A DNA stretch of 27,908 nucleotides, taken from UBA7887 sp964408735. Lineage in GTDB: Bacteria; Pseudomonadota; Alphaproteobacteria; UBA7887. Below, piece after piece: positions 1 to 5,572 of the stretch. Both the position numbers and the translations under genes were made by a program. Below the pieces are notes generated by a model. The model had not been told where the DNA came from, did no database searches, and was given only the letters and a program-made list of their open reading frames with translations. The DNA lies in NCBI GenBank assembly GCA_964408735.1, contig CAYPAX010000063.1:1-27908 (forward strand), written 5' to 3'. Position 1 is the first letter of the stretch. Each line of letters begins with the position of its first letter.

Positions 1-252
1 CACGGGGATCACATCGCCCGGTTCATAGCGTCCGGCATCGAGCCAGAGCTGCCAGTCCGATTGGTTGTCCGCGACTTCGAATCTGTCATCCAGGCTCGCG
101 ACCCGATGCGTGCCAGAATCTAGCTCATCGACCGCTGTGGTGAGATCTTCATATTCCTCGACGACAGCCAGCGACTGACCCGCAGGCAGCCACAGCGCCA
201 AGCCCAATATTGCCAGGGCCAGCGGCCGCGCGCCTAGAGCAGGGCCACGCAT
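1..252 (-). CDS. Secreted protein of unknown function, C-terminus cut by window edge
   Basis: The open frame starts at ATG 252 and runs off the left edge, so only the first 84 residues are visible. Residues 1-29 form a clear Sec signal peptide: MRG, a few polar residues, then a Leu/Ala-rich core (LALAILGLALWLPA) and a likely cleavage after QSLA. The mature part begins AVVEEYEDL and contains DWQLWLDAGRYEPGDVIPV. It is acidic, with several Trp and Tyr, and has no motif I recognise. The start overlaps the last 19 bases of the 136-aa gene upstream, which implies translational coupling and places it third in an operon with the isochorismatase-fold enzyme. Export to the envelope is inferred from the signal peptide; the function is unknown. 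Confidence 0.7.
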   Translation of the reverse strand, partial: MRGPALGARPLALAILGLALWLPAGQSLAVVEEYEDLTTAVDELDSGTHRVASLDDRFEVADNQSDWQLWLDAGRYEPGDVIPV

Positions 253-644
253 TTCCTCAGGCCATCGGCCTCGGCGCCGGCGTAGGCTTGCAGCTCTTCG
301 TCGGTGCTTTCGCCTGCCCCGCCAAGCGAAAATGCGACGCCGCCGCTGCTGCCCTTGAGCGGCTGGGTGGCGCCGATGCTCGCGCGGCCGAACTGGGCGC
401 GGGTGATATCGTGCTCGGGGACGGTGAGGCGGCACAGCACCACCACCTCGTCGCCTTCGCGGCGGCGCTCGGCGAACTCGACCTGCCAGCCGTCGCCGTA
501 GCGGTCGTTGAGAAAGCGCTCCGGCTCGGAAACCTCCGCTTCGCGGCTTGCCGCGCGCGCTACCGGCTGAGGCCCGCCGGCCAGGGCATCGAGTTCGCGG
601 CGCGCCTCATCAAGCATCGTATCGAAAGGCGAGTCGGCGGTCAT
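234..644 (-). CDS. Stand-alone copy of the HyuB-associated N-terminal domain (136 aa, unknown function)
   Basis: The start is set at ATG 644 because it overlaps the stop of the upstream isochorismatase-fold gene as ATGA. A longer GTG start at 671 is possible but would overlap that gene by 31 bases. Residues 1-40 look flexible. Residues 42-136 carry the pattern ERFLNDRYGDGW, then EFAERR, then VVVLCRLTV, and end in GLRKCVALL. The same pattern occurs at the N-terminus of both HyuB proteins in this window (about residues 65-136 of the protein starting at 7642 and 8-82 of the protein starting at 24862). This copy has an insert of about 20 Gly/Ser-rich residues before the last helix. No enzyme motif is visible. 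A role as a small partner subunit for amidohydrolases is inferred from context only. Confidence 0.8.
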   Translation of the reverse strand: MTADSPFDTMLDEARRELDALAGGPQPVARAASREAEVSEPERFLNDRYGDGWQVEFAERRREGDEVVVLCRLTVPEHDITRAQFGRASIGATQPLKGSSGGVAFSLGGAGESTDEELQAYAGAEADGLRKCVALL

Positions 645-1345
645 GGGGCGCTCGCACTCTGATTCCACCACTGGCGGAAATCTGCCTGCACACGGTCTGC
701 GGTAGCCGTGGCGAGGCCGCGCAGCGCGGCCAGCACCTCGCCGCTTGGCACCACGTCGCCGTATTTGGCGTCGATGTCGAACAGGTTGGCCTGGTGTGGC
801 CCCTCGGCACGGTCGCCCACCGCGTCCTCCACCACCACGGTGAGATAGCCGTTTTGCAGCGAGTCGATGGCGGAAGCGCGGATGCAGCCGCTCGTGGTGC
901 AGCCAGCCATGACGATTGTGTCGACCGCCAGCGCCTGCAGTCGCGCCTGCAGGTCGGTGCCGAAAAAGGCACTGGCATATTTCTTCTCCAGCACCGGCTC
1001 ACCGAATTGCGGTGGTATGCGCGCGTCGACCTCGACCATGGCCGAACCCTTGACCAGGATCGACAGGGCAGGGACCTTCTTGATGAAAACGCCCGCGTCG
1101 CGGTAGTGGGGCTCGTAGGCGACCGTGGTGTAGAAGATCGGCAGCTGTTCGCGGCGAAACGCCTCCAAAAGCTGGGCCGTGACTGCAAGCTCCTTGGCGA
1201 AATCGCCACCCAGCCCTGTTGTCGGATCGGTGAAGCCATTGATGAAATCGACCACCAGCAGGGCAGGGCTCTTGCCGAAGCCCGAGCGGTCGGCGAAGCC
1301 CTTGCGCCGGTATTCGGCAAAGGTATCGGTCTGCGATTTATCCAT
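641..1345 (-). CDS. Isochorismatase-family amidohydrolase, N-carbamoylsarcosine amidase-like
   Basis: This 234-aa cysteine hydrolase has the isochorismatase/nicotinamidase fold. The expected catalytic residues are visible: Asp33 in LLVVDFINGF, Lys in LEKKYASAFFGTDL (121-122) and the nucleophile Cys154 in TTSGCIRAS. The LVVDF and SAFFGT signatures are typical of the N-carbamoylsarcosine amidase and ureidoacrylate amidohydrolase branches, which release carbamoyl groups as ammonia and CO2. The start ATG 1345 is preferred over ATG 1357 because GGAGGT lies 4 bases before it. The gene leads a three-gene minus-strand operon and its stop overlaps the next start (ATGA). HyuAB genes elsewhere in the window make N-carbamoylsarcosine or another N-carbamoyl amino acid a reasonable substrate, but this is inference. 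Confidence 0.9.
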   Translation of the reverse strand: MDKSQTDTFAEYRRKGFADRSGFGKSPALLVVDFINGFTDPTTGLGGDFAKELAVTAQLLEAFRREQLPIFYTTVAYEPHYRDAGVFIKKVPALSILVKGSAMVEVDARIPPQFGEPVLEKKYASAFFGTDLQARLQALAVDTIVMAGCTTSGCIRASAIDSLQNGYLTVVVEDAVGDRAEGPHQANLFDIDAKYGDVVPSGEVLAALRGLATATADRVQADFRQWWNQSASAP

Positions 1346-1368
1346 GCGCACCTCCATGCCTGGTACAG

Positions 1369-1397
1369 ACGATACTCCTTGCGCATTGGCGCATCAA
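1369..1397 (-). promoter_or_regulatory. Candidate sigma70 promoter with an embedded palindrome for the isochorismatase-fold operon
   Basis: On the minus strand TTGATG (1397-1392) and TATCGT (1374-1369) are separated by exactly 17 bases, and the ATG is 23 bases beyond the -10 box. A perfect palindrome, TGCGC-ATTG-GCGCA (1380-1393), fills most of the spacer and touches the -35 box, a typical repressor site. The -10 box matches consensus at 4 of 6 positions. Confidence 0.35.
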
Positions 1398-1477
1398 TCT
1401 GCAGCCCCGCTTGATCGCGGCGGGTGGCGGCGCTATCAACGATGGTCGGGGAAACGCATTGGCTGCGGAGGCGGGTT

Positions 1478-2515
1478 ATGGGCGACGATAAGGGCGGCAT
1501 TTCCGGGCGCGCGACGCGCGCGGCAGGCATCGGGCCGAGCTACCGGCCGCAATCCCTGCTTGGCGCGCCAAGCGGTCTTTCGGCCTCGGTCTCGCGCCAC
1601 TCGCTGGCGACGGGCGCCGGCAAGAAGGAGATCCTCTGCGCCTTCGGCATCGATGTGGACGCGGTCGCCGGCTGGCTCGGTTCATACGGCGGCGAGGATT
1701 CGCCCTGCGACATCTCGCGCGGGCTGTTCTCGGGCGAAGTCGGCACGCCGCGCCTGGTGCGCCTGTTCGACAAGCTCGGCATCAAGACCACCTGGTTCAT
1801 CCCCGGCCACTCCATCGAGACCTTCCCGGAGCAATGCCGCCTGGTGGTCGATGCTGGCCACGAGATCGGCATGCACGGCTATTCCCACGAGAACCCCATT
1901 GCCATGACGCCCGAGCAGGAAGAGCGGGTGATGGACAAGTGCATCGAGCTTATCGAGAAGCTCTGCGGGCGCCGGCCTACCGGTTACGTGGCGCCGTGGT
2001 GGGAGTTCAGCCCGGTCAGCAACGAGCTGCTGCTGAAGAAGGGCATCAAGTACGACCACAGCCTGATGAACGATGATTTTCACCCCTTCTATGTGCGGGT
2101 CGGCGACAGCTGGACACCGATCGACTATTCCAAGCACCCGGACGAGTGGATGAAGCCGCTGGTGCGTGGCAGCGAGACCGAACTCGTGGACATTCCCGGC
2201 TCCTGGTATCTCGACGACCTGCCGCCGATGATGTTCATCAAGTCGGCCCCAAACAGCTTCGGTTTCGTCAATCCGCGCGACATCGAGGAGCTTTGGCGCG
2301 ACCAGTTCGACTGGGTCTACCGCGAATACGACTACGCCGTCTTCACCTTCACCATCCATCCCGACGTCTCCGGCCGGCCGCAGGTGCTGCTGATGCTCGA
2401 GCGCTTGTATGAGTACATCGCCAGCCACGCCGGGGTGCGCTTCACCACCTTCGACGATATTGCCGACGACTTCCTGGCGCGCTTCCCGAAGCCCCAGGCC
2501 AAGGCGGCGGAGTAG
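1478..2515 (+). CDS. Polysaccharide deacetylase-family hydrolase (allantoinase PuuE-like)
   Basis: This is a 345-aa NodB-fold metal-dependent hydrolase. It shows the Asp motif FGIDVDAV near residue 53, the metal-binding H-x3-H in MHGYSHEN, the GYVAPWWEFS motif and a C-terminal catalytic-type His in FTIHPDV. This pattern fits the PuuE/allantoinase-like branch that acts on C-N bonds of small molecules rather than on polysaccharides, and no signal peptide is present. The start ATG 1478 is chosen because GGAGG (1467-1471) lies 6 bases upstream; earlier ATGs at 1442 and beyond lack such a site. This leaves an odd 45-residue Gly/Ser/Arg-rich N-terminal extension before the domain. A four-base gap to the next gene, followed by cobW, indicates one operon. 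The substrate is unknown; an amide or ureide is likely. Confidence 0.9.
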   Translation: MGDDKGGISGRATRAAGIGPSYRPQSLLGAPSGLSASVSRHSLATGAGKKEILCAFGIDVDAVAGWLGSYGGEDSPCDISRGLFSGEVGTPRLVRLFDKLGIKTTWFIPGHSIETFPEQCRLVVDAGHEIGMHGYSHENPIAMTPEQEERVMDKCIELIEKLCGRRPTGYVAPWWEFSPVSNELLLKKGIKYDHSLMNDDFHPFYVRVGDSWTPIDYSKHPDEWMKPLVRGSETELVDIPGSWYLDDLPPMMFIKSAPNSFGFVNPRDIEELWRDQFDWVYREYDYAVFTFTIHPDVSGRPQVLLMLERLYEYIASHAGVRFTTFDDIADDFLARFPKPQAKAAE

Positions 2516-2519
2516 GCGT

Positions 2520-2828
2520 GTGTGCAGCCTCTGCGGCGTGCTCGGCGGCCGCGGCCATTGGACCGACAGCAGCGCCGCGCCCGAAGCCTTCCAAGGCCGC
2601 GCGGTAACGCGGCGGGCCGAGCGCCAGGCGCGTGCGCGGCTGGTCAACAGGGTGTTGGCCCATTACGGGCTGGTGCTGTCGGACTGGTCGGGCAGCGGCT
2701 ACATGCTCAAGACACGCACCGGGCGCACGGCCATGGTCGAAAACCTCAGCGAGGTCTGGGCCGCCGCCGAGACCCTGCTGGGCCGGCCCTGCGATCCCCT
2801 CGACCCGGCCCTGCTGGCTTCCCTTTGA
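2520..2828 (+). CDS. Small CxxC protein paired with CobW (unknown function)
   Basis: This 102-aa protein starts at GTG 2520, four bases after the deacetylase stop, and ends one base before the cobW start (TGATATG). It opens with the distinctive MCSLCGVLGGRGHWTD, a C-x2-C followed by a His that could bind a metal. A basic helical middle (RRAERQARARLVNRVL) follows, then GLVLSDWSGSGYMLKTRTG and an acidic C-terminus ending CDPLDPALLASL. I recall similar short proteins next to CobW-type GTPases in other alphaproteobacteria, but I know of no assigned function. The tight pairing suggests it is a partner or metal-receiving client of the GTPase (inference). Confidence 0.8.
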   Translation: MCSLCGVLGGRGHWTDSSAAPEAFQGRAVTRRAERQARARLVNRVLAHYGLVLSDWSGSGYMLKTRTGRTAMVENLSEVWAAAETLLGRPCDPLDPALLASL

Positions 2829-2829
2829 T

Positions 2830-3813
2830 ATGGGCGCCTACGGCGAGCTGATCCCTGTCGATGTCGTCACGGGTTTTCTCGGCAGTGGCAAGACCACCTT
2901 GTTGCAACGCCTGCTGCGCGCGCCGGGCCTGCGCGACGTCGCGGTGCTGGTCAACGAGTTCGGCGAGGTCGGCCTCGACCACCACCTCATCGAGAGCGCC
3001 GAGGAGAGCACGCTGCTGCTCGACAACGGCTGTCTCTGCTGCGCCATGCGCGGCGACCTCAAGGACTCCCTGCGGGAGCTGTTTTCGCGGCGCGAGCGGG
3101 GCGAGATCCCGGCCTTCGCCCGCGTCGTTATCGAGACCTCTGGCTTGGCCGACCCGGTGCCTATCGCCTACACGGTGCTGGTCGAGCCTGTGATCCAGCA
3201 TCACTTCCGCCTCGGCGCCGTCATCGCCGTGGTCGATGCGGTGAACGGGGCCGAGCAGCTGCGACGCTTCCCGGAATCGGTCAAGCAGGCAGCGACGGCC
3301 GACCGGATCGTGCTGAGCAAGCTTGATTTGGCGGAGGATGTCTCAAGCCTGCGCGCGGCGCTGCGCGGCATCAACGCCGCGGCACCGATCCTGGCGATCG
3401 ACGAAGCGGACGAAAGCCTGCTCTCTGTCGCCGACACCCGCCGAGAGCTGTCAGAGCTGGAAGAGACAAGCGCCGACCACAGCCATGGCATCAGCTCCTT
3501 CAGCCTGATCGTGGACCGCCCGCTCGACTGGACCGCCTTCGGCATCTGGCTGTCCATGCTGCTGGCCTGCCACGGCGAGCGTGTGCTGCGCGTCAAGGGC
3601 ATGCTCAATGTCGTGGGCGTGGCCGAGCCGGTGCTGATCAACGGCGTCCAACACATCGTCCATCCGCCGACCCATCTCGGTGGCTGGCCCGACGCCGACA
3701 GGCGTTCGCGCATCGTCTTCATTACCCACGAGCTGTCCGAGACGGAGCTCCGCTCTTCGCTTGATGCCTTCAATACGTTGGGAGAGCGAATACTGGCACC
3801 GGCGGGCGGCTAG
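2830..3813 (+). CDS. CobW/G3E-family GTPase, metallochaperone
   Basis: This 327-aa G3E P-loop GTPase has Walker A GFLGSGKTT (15-23), the CobW-type metal-binding motif GCLCCAMRGDL with Cys68/70/71, the switch segment IETSGLADP (101-109) and SKLDL (163-167) as the base-recognition motif. A His-containing stretch (DHSHG) lies in the linker, and the CobW C-terminal domain (SFSLIVDRPLDW onward) follows. Family members deliver Zn, Co or Fe to client enzymes using GTP. Candidate clients here are the zinc-type deacetylase upstream, the CxxC protein, or the dihydropyrimidinase (inference). The ATG at 2830 begins right at the GTPase domain; the open frame extends upstream, but that part overlaps the CxxC gene. 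The C-terminus is complete. Confidence 0.93.
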   Translation: MGAYGELIPVDVVTGFLGSGKTTLLQRLLRAPGLRDVAVLVNEFGEVGLDHHLIESAEESTLLLDNGCLCCAMRGDLKDSLRELFSRRERGEIPAFARVVIETSGLADPVPIAYTVLVEPVIQHHFRLGAVIAVVDAVNGAEQLRRFPESVKQAATADRIVLSKLDLAEDVSSLRAALRGINAAAPILAIDEADESLLSVADTRRELSELEETSADHSHGISSFSLIVDRPLDWTAFGIWLSMLLACHGERVLRVKGMLNVVGVAEPVLINGVQHIVHPPTHLGGWPDADRRSRIVFITHELSETELRSSLDAFNTLGERILAPAGG

Positions 3814-3864
3814 TCTATCGAATCAGGGGACAGGGTTGCTAAACCCACATTCAGATTGCCCGCG

Positions 3865-3890
3865 CCGGCGTTAAATTGCAACGCCGGTTT
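3865..3890 (+). terminator. Possible rho-independent terminator after cobW
   Basis: A perfect 8-bp stem, CCGGCGTT (3865-3872) with AACGCCGG (3880-3887), encloses a 7-base loop and is followed by TTT. It lies about 50 bases after the cobW stop and upstream of the hicA promoter. The U-tract is short, so termination may be partial. A second small hairpin, GGGTT/AACCC, is at 3833-3846. Confidence 0.5.
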
Positions 3891-3916
3891 CGTGGCGTCA
3901 GTAGCTGCTAAAAATT

Positions 3917-3967
3917 TACACTTCTGTGTATTTTCTTGTTGGCAAATTACACATAAGTGTGTATTTA
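3917..3967 (+). promoter_or_regulatory. hicAB promoter with two palindromic operators
   Basis: An AT-rich patch holds two inverted repeats: TACAC-TTCT-GTGTA (3917-3930) and TACACA-TAAG-TGTGTA (3948-3963). Their centres are 32 bases apart, about three helical turns, so they face the same side of the DNA. The second sits in the 17-base spacer of a good sigma70 promoter, TTGGCA (3939-3944) and TATTTA (3962-3967). HicB antitoxins with a DNA-binding C-terminus repress their own operon, and these palindromes are the obvious sites (inference). Confidence 0.7.
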
Positions 3968-3996
3968 TCGGTCAACAGAGAGCGAACGAGGGCGCC

Positions 3997-4179
3997 ATGC
4001 GTTCCAGAGAACTTTTCCGTAAGCTTCGCAGAGCCGGCTGCGACATAGAGCCCCGCAAAGGCGGCCACCACCTGGTCACGCGCGGCAAGCGCCGCATCAT
4101 CGTGCCCTATCACGGCACCAAGGAGATCGGAAAGGGCCTGCTGGAGAAGATCAAAAGGACCCTCGACGTGGATCTGTGA
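3997..4179 (+). CDS. hicA: HicA-family mRNA interferase toxin
   Basis: This 60-aa basic protein has a dsRBD-like HicA fold. It starts MRSRELFRKLRRAGC and carries the family motif GGHHLV, whose His is the catalytic residue in HicA ribonucleases, then RRIIVPYHG and the C-terminal helix GLLEKIKRTL. Length and order (toxin first, HicB second) match classical hicAB modules. The ATG at 3997 gives the normal family length; the open frame continues upstream but that part covers the operator region. HicA cleaves mRNA and blocks translation when HicB is lost. The module sits between metabolic genes and could be a recent insertion, since its promoter region is clearly more AT-rich than its surroundings. 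Confidence 0.9.
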   Translation: MRSRELFRKLRRAGCDIEPRKGGHHLVTRGKRRIIVPYHGTKEIGKGLLEKIKRTLDVDL

Positions 4180-4190
4180 CAATGCATATG

Positions 4191-4241
4191 AACCGCAACC
4201 GAACCGAAACCGCAAACCGCAACCGAAACAGAAACCGCACC
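4191..4241. repeat. Degenerate AACCG(A/C)-type short tandem repeat between hicA and hicB
   Basis: The 75-base hicA-hicB gap contains about eight imperfect units of the AACCG/AAACCGC type (starting AACCGCAACC, then GAACCGAAAC). The stretch is almost free of T. It separates two genes that are usually only a few bases apart. Unit number could vary by slippage and change hicA-hicB spacing, but no function is shown. Confidence 0.7.
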
Positions 4242-4254
4242 CAAAGGTCCCACC

Positions 4255-4698
4255 ATGCTCGAATATCCCGTGTCCATGGAGAGCGACACTAACGATACCG
4301 TCCTGCTTCAGTTCCTCGACTTCCCCGAGGCCGTCGCCATCGGCGACGATGAAGACGACGCCCTCGCCAACGCCATCGAAATCCTGGAGATCGCCATAGC
4401 CGAAAAAATCGCCCGCCGGGAGGCCATCCCGGCCCCGTCCAAGGCCCGCAACAACCCGACCGTCACTCTCCCAACCCAGGTGGCGGTCAAGGTGCTGCTC
4501 TACCAGACCATGCGCGACGAGAAGGTTCGCAAGGCAGAGCTGGCGAGGCGCCTGCACACCCGCCCCAACACGGTGGAACGCCTGCTCGACCTGAGACACG
4601 CCAGCCGCATGGACCAGCTCGACGCGGCTTTCGCCAGCCTCGGCAAGCGCCTGGTGGTTCAGCTCTCGGGCGCCTCCGCGCGCCGAACCACCGGCTGA
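4255..4698 (+). CDS. hicB: HicB-family antitoxin with C-terminal helix-turn-helix
   Basis: This 147-aa antitoxin has an N-terminal half (about 1-60) with the HicB partial RNase H-like fold: LLQFLDFPEAVAIGDDEDDA, then the helix ALANAIEILEIAIAEKI. The C-terminal half (about 75-135) is a helix-turn-helix: VRKAELARRLHTRPNTVERLLDL. It neutralises HicA by binding its active site and probably represses the operon through the palindromes at 3917-3963. It lies 75 bases after hicA, a wider gap than usual, filled by an AACCG-type repeat. The last 40 bases overlap a doubtful ORF on the other strand. The Arg-rich tail ASARRTTG is not part of the typical domain. Confidence 0.92.
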   Translation: MLEYPVSMESDTNDTVLLQFLDFPEAVAIGDDEDDALANAIEILEIAIAEKIARREAIPAPSKARNNPTVTLPTQVAVKVLLYQTMRDEKVRKAELARRLHTRPNTVERLLDLRHASRMDQLDAAFASLGKRLVVQLSGASARRTTG

Positions 4699-4880
4699 GA
4701 GGCAGGCCCGAGCGCCAGGCTCTCGGCCGCCACCTCGGCCTCGAACAGCAGGCGCCGGTGGCGCTTCGCATCGGGCGAGGCGGGATCGGCCGCGATCAGG
4801 CGCCGCAGCGTTGCCGCCCTGGCATTGGCGCGCTTGATCCATTCTGACAGCACATCGTGTTGCGTGATAAAGGTCGGCAT
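4659..4880 (-). CDS. Doubtful small ORF, 73 aa, helical
   Basis: The frame starts MPTFITQHDVLSEWIKRANAR and is rich in Ala, Arg and Glu (AATLRRLIAADP, RRLLFEAEVAAESLALG), so it would be almost entirely helical. A GGAGG-like site lies upstream but about 14 bases from the ATG, which is long. It is 32 bases downstream of the four-helix membrane protein gene on the same strand, consistent with an operon. Its 3' end overlaps the hicB 3' end by 40 bases in antisense. I recognise no family. It may be real, or simply an open frame in GC-rich DNA that fills the gap. Confidence 0.4.
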   Translation of the reverse strand: MPTFITQHDVLSEWIKRANARAATLRRLIAADPASPDAKRHRRLLFEAEVAAESLALGPASQPVVRRAEAPES

Positions 4881-4912
4881 TGATGCGCTGCCCGCCTCCG
4901 GCCGCCAATCTC

Positions 4913-5428
4913 TTAACGCGCCGCACCCCGTCCCGGCGGGCGCTTGGGGCGCCAGCCCGTGCGGAAGGCGCGCACCACGTGGTGCAGCAGGTAGAAGGCC
5001 AGCGTCAAAATCACCAGCAGCACGATGGTGACCAGGCGCGAGCCGAAGGCCGGGTCGAAGATGGCGCCGTTGCCGATCAGGTGCTCGCTGAGCATGACGA
5101 TGGCCTGCAAGGTGGCGCCGGCACAGAAGATCACCGCTATCAGGATGGCGATCTGCAGGGTGTCGAAGACCAGTTCCTCGGGCTCCAGCTCAGCGACAGG
5201 GCGGAAGAACTTGGCGCGGAAAGTCTGCCAATGGGCGATCGTGTAGCCCACCACGCCGACCAGGGATGCAAACCAGAAAATCAGGTTGTCCGAGCGGATA
5301 TGGGTCAGGCCCTCGACCACGAAGGCTTCGAACGGTTGGTAATAGTAGAGGAAAATCAACAGGATCACGAGGGCCACGACAGTGACCCAAACGCGCGTAA
5401 TCAGGGGATTGGCGGAGCTTTCTTCCAT
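4913..5428 (-). CDS. Four-helix membrane protein, 'YQPFE' family, copy 1
   Basis: This 171-aa integral membrane protein has about four hydrophobic helices, near residues 11-29, 48-66, 90-115 and 132-150. After helix 1 comes FLYYYQPFEAF; helix 2 has LIFWFASLVGVVGY followed by HWQTFRAKFF; helix 3 has AGATLQAIVML. The basic tail RTGWRPKRPPGRGAAR suggests a cytoplasmic C-terminus. A second protein in the window (19730-20194) shares the same layout and the motifs FLY-YQPFE, IFW, HW and GA-LQ, so they are paralogs. The gene is divergent from hyuA1, 144 bases away. I do not recognise the family. The repeated association with hyuAB loci hints at an anchor or transport accessory (inference). Confidence 0.85.
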   Translation of the reverse strand: MEESSANPLITRVWVTVVALVILLIFLYYYQPFEAFVVEGLTHIRSDNLIFWFASLVGVVGYTIAHWQTFRAKFFRPVAELEPEELVFDTLQIAILIAVIFCAGATLQAIVMLSEHLIGNGAIFDPAFGSRLVTIVLLVILTLAFYLLHHVVRAFRTGWRPKRPPGRGAAR

Positions 5429-5487
5429 GCTTCGACGCTACACCAAAGCCACGGAAGCGTCCACACGCCCGCCGCCGCCCGTAGGAG

Positions 5488-5516
5488 TTGACCCACCGGG
5501 CCGCGGGCGCGATCAT
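5488..5516 (+). promoter_or_regulatory. Candidate sigma70 promoter for the hyuA1 operon
   Basis: TTGACC (5488-5493) and GATCAT (5511-5516) are separated by 17 bases and lie 57 bases before the hyuA1 ATG. The -35 box is strong (5 of 6) and the -10 box moderate (4 of 6). No clear operator is visible. Confidence 0.35.
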
Positions 5517-5572
5517 TGGCCATCGCCGCAAGGCGAGGGTGGGACACGGCGTTGCGAGTGGGGAAGAACAGC

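Noticed and set aside
548..1414. 288-aa open frame antisense to the isochorismatase-fold gene
   Set aside because: The other strand has catalytic motifs, a Shine-Dalgarno sequence and an ATGA junction.
1682..2647. 321-aa open frame antisense to the deacetylase
   Set aside because: No recognisable domain, no ribosome-binding site, and it would cover two real genes.
3833..3846. GGGTT-GCTA-AACCC hairpin with adjacent CAGGGGACAG, considered as a mobile-element end
   Set aside because: Only a 5-bp stem and no transposase or second end nearby; too little to call a mobile element.
4191..4241. AACCG-type repeat considered as a CRISPR array
   Set aside because: Units are 6-7 bases without spacers, and no cas genes are present.
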